Source: Cytophagia bacterium (GTDB lineage: Bacteria; Bacteroidota; Bacteroidia; Cytophagales; Cyclobacteriaceae). From it: a DNA stretch of 5,298 nucleotides. Below the pieces are notes generated by a model. It worked only from the letters and a program-made list of their open reading frames with translations. It was not told the DNA's origin and searched no databases. The translations under genes and the position numbers were made by a program. Location of the stretch: contig JABXIP010000454.1 in the NCBI GenBank assembly GCA_013373005.1, positions 1-5,298 of the forward strand, written 5' to 3'. Shown here one piece after another: positions 5,058-5,298 of this stretch. Position 1 is the first letter of the stretch, and each line of letters starts with the position of its first letter.

Positions 5058-5298
5058 TCAGGCTAACTTCAATTCTTTATTTTTCAATAGCAGCCATAAA
5101 TAGAACTGCACTCCTATAATCACTGATCCCAGTAACAAGTGTATCGGTTGAATGAAAGCAGGCACTCCAAAGTATGCCATTATTGCTCCACTCACTATTT
5201 CAATTACCACAATGGTCAATAACCATCGCGTTGGCAATACCAGTTCTCTTCTCCTTATTCCTTCTTTCATTAGCTTCCATAACAAATAGATATGCAAA
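5058..5298 (-). CDS. ctaA: Heme A synthase, C-terminal part (cut by window edge)
   Basis: Only the last 79 or so residues are inside the window. The reading frame is open through the right edge, so no start is visible and the TTG near the edge should not be taken as one. Two membrane helices are present. The second contains PAFIQPIHLLLGSVIIGVQF (residues 46-65 of the fragment), whose histidine is the expected heme ligand of the CtaA/COX15 C-terminal half, preceded by the IVSGAIMAYFGVP helix typical of this family. The enzyme oxidises the C8 methyl of heme O to make heme A. It stops 2 bp before ctaB. The missing part should encode the N-terminal half and the other ligand histidines. Confidence 0.9.
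   Translation of the reverse strand, partial: LHIYLLWKLMKEGIRRRELVLPTRWLLTIVVIEIVSGAIMAYFGVPAFIQPIHLLLGSVIIGVQFYLWLLLKNKELKLA

Noticed and set aside
5295..5297. TTG as the start of a 79-residue protein at the right edge
   Set aside because: The frame stays open to the window edge and the sequence is the C-terminal part of heme A synthase, so this is an internal leucine codon of a longer gene.

Overview
The window is most likely a chromosomal segment from a Bacteroidota bacterium, probably of the Cytophagia type. That placement rests on gene order, on the protein sequences (heme A synthase, farnesyltransferase and subunit III read as Bacteroidota versions), on the AT-leaning composition, and on very short gaps with no clear Shine-Dalgarno sequences. 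It cannot be settled from the sequence alone. Nearly everything from 558 to the right edge lies on the minus strand and forms the downstream half of an aa3/caa3-type cytochrome c oxidase locus. The genes for catalytic subunits I and II are not here. By the usual order in these bacteria they would lie beyond the right edge.

Reading in the direction of transcription (right to left): the end of heme A synthase ctaA (cut by the window edge), heme O synthase ctaB, two consecutive subunit III genes (196 and 254 residues), and the small subunit IV. Then comes a strong hairpin with a T tract that looks like an intrinsic terminator or attenuator. Beyond it is an assembly-factor block: a 201-residue membrane-anchored SCO1/SenC-like protein that has lost the copper ligands, a DUF420 membrane protein (related to the CtaM/YozB oxidase-maturation family), an approximately 89-residue exported protein with a CxxC pair and one membrane helix, and a DUF983 protein with a four-cysteine zinc-ribbon-like head and two membrane helices. 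Gaps are 2-15 bp within the structural block, and three junctions overlap (4, 23 and 41 bp), so the genes are probably transcribed and translated as a unit. The hairpin would lower output of the assembly genes relative to the subunits.

The genes fit one job: CtaB and CtaA make heme O and then heme A, subunits III and IV join the oxidase core, and the distal genes probably serve cofactor delivery or assembly. The unexpected element is that the position usually held by the copper chaperone SCO1/SenC is taken by a protein of that fold without the CxxxC pair or the copper-binding histidine. The next-but-one gene encodes a small periplasm-facing CxxC protein.

The left 540 bases run convergently to this operon. 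They hold two candidate very small membrane proteins on the plus strand (49 and 39 residues), an AT-rich stretch with a 12-bp palindrome, and a hairpin cut by the left edge. A perfect 14-bp tandem duplication sits exactly across the end of the DUF983 gene. No RNA gene, insertion sequence or CRISPR array is visible.
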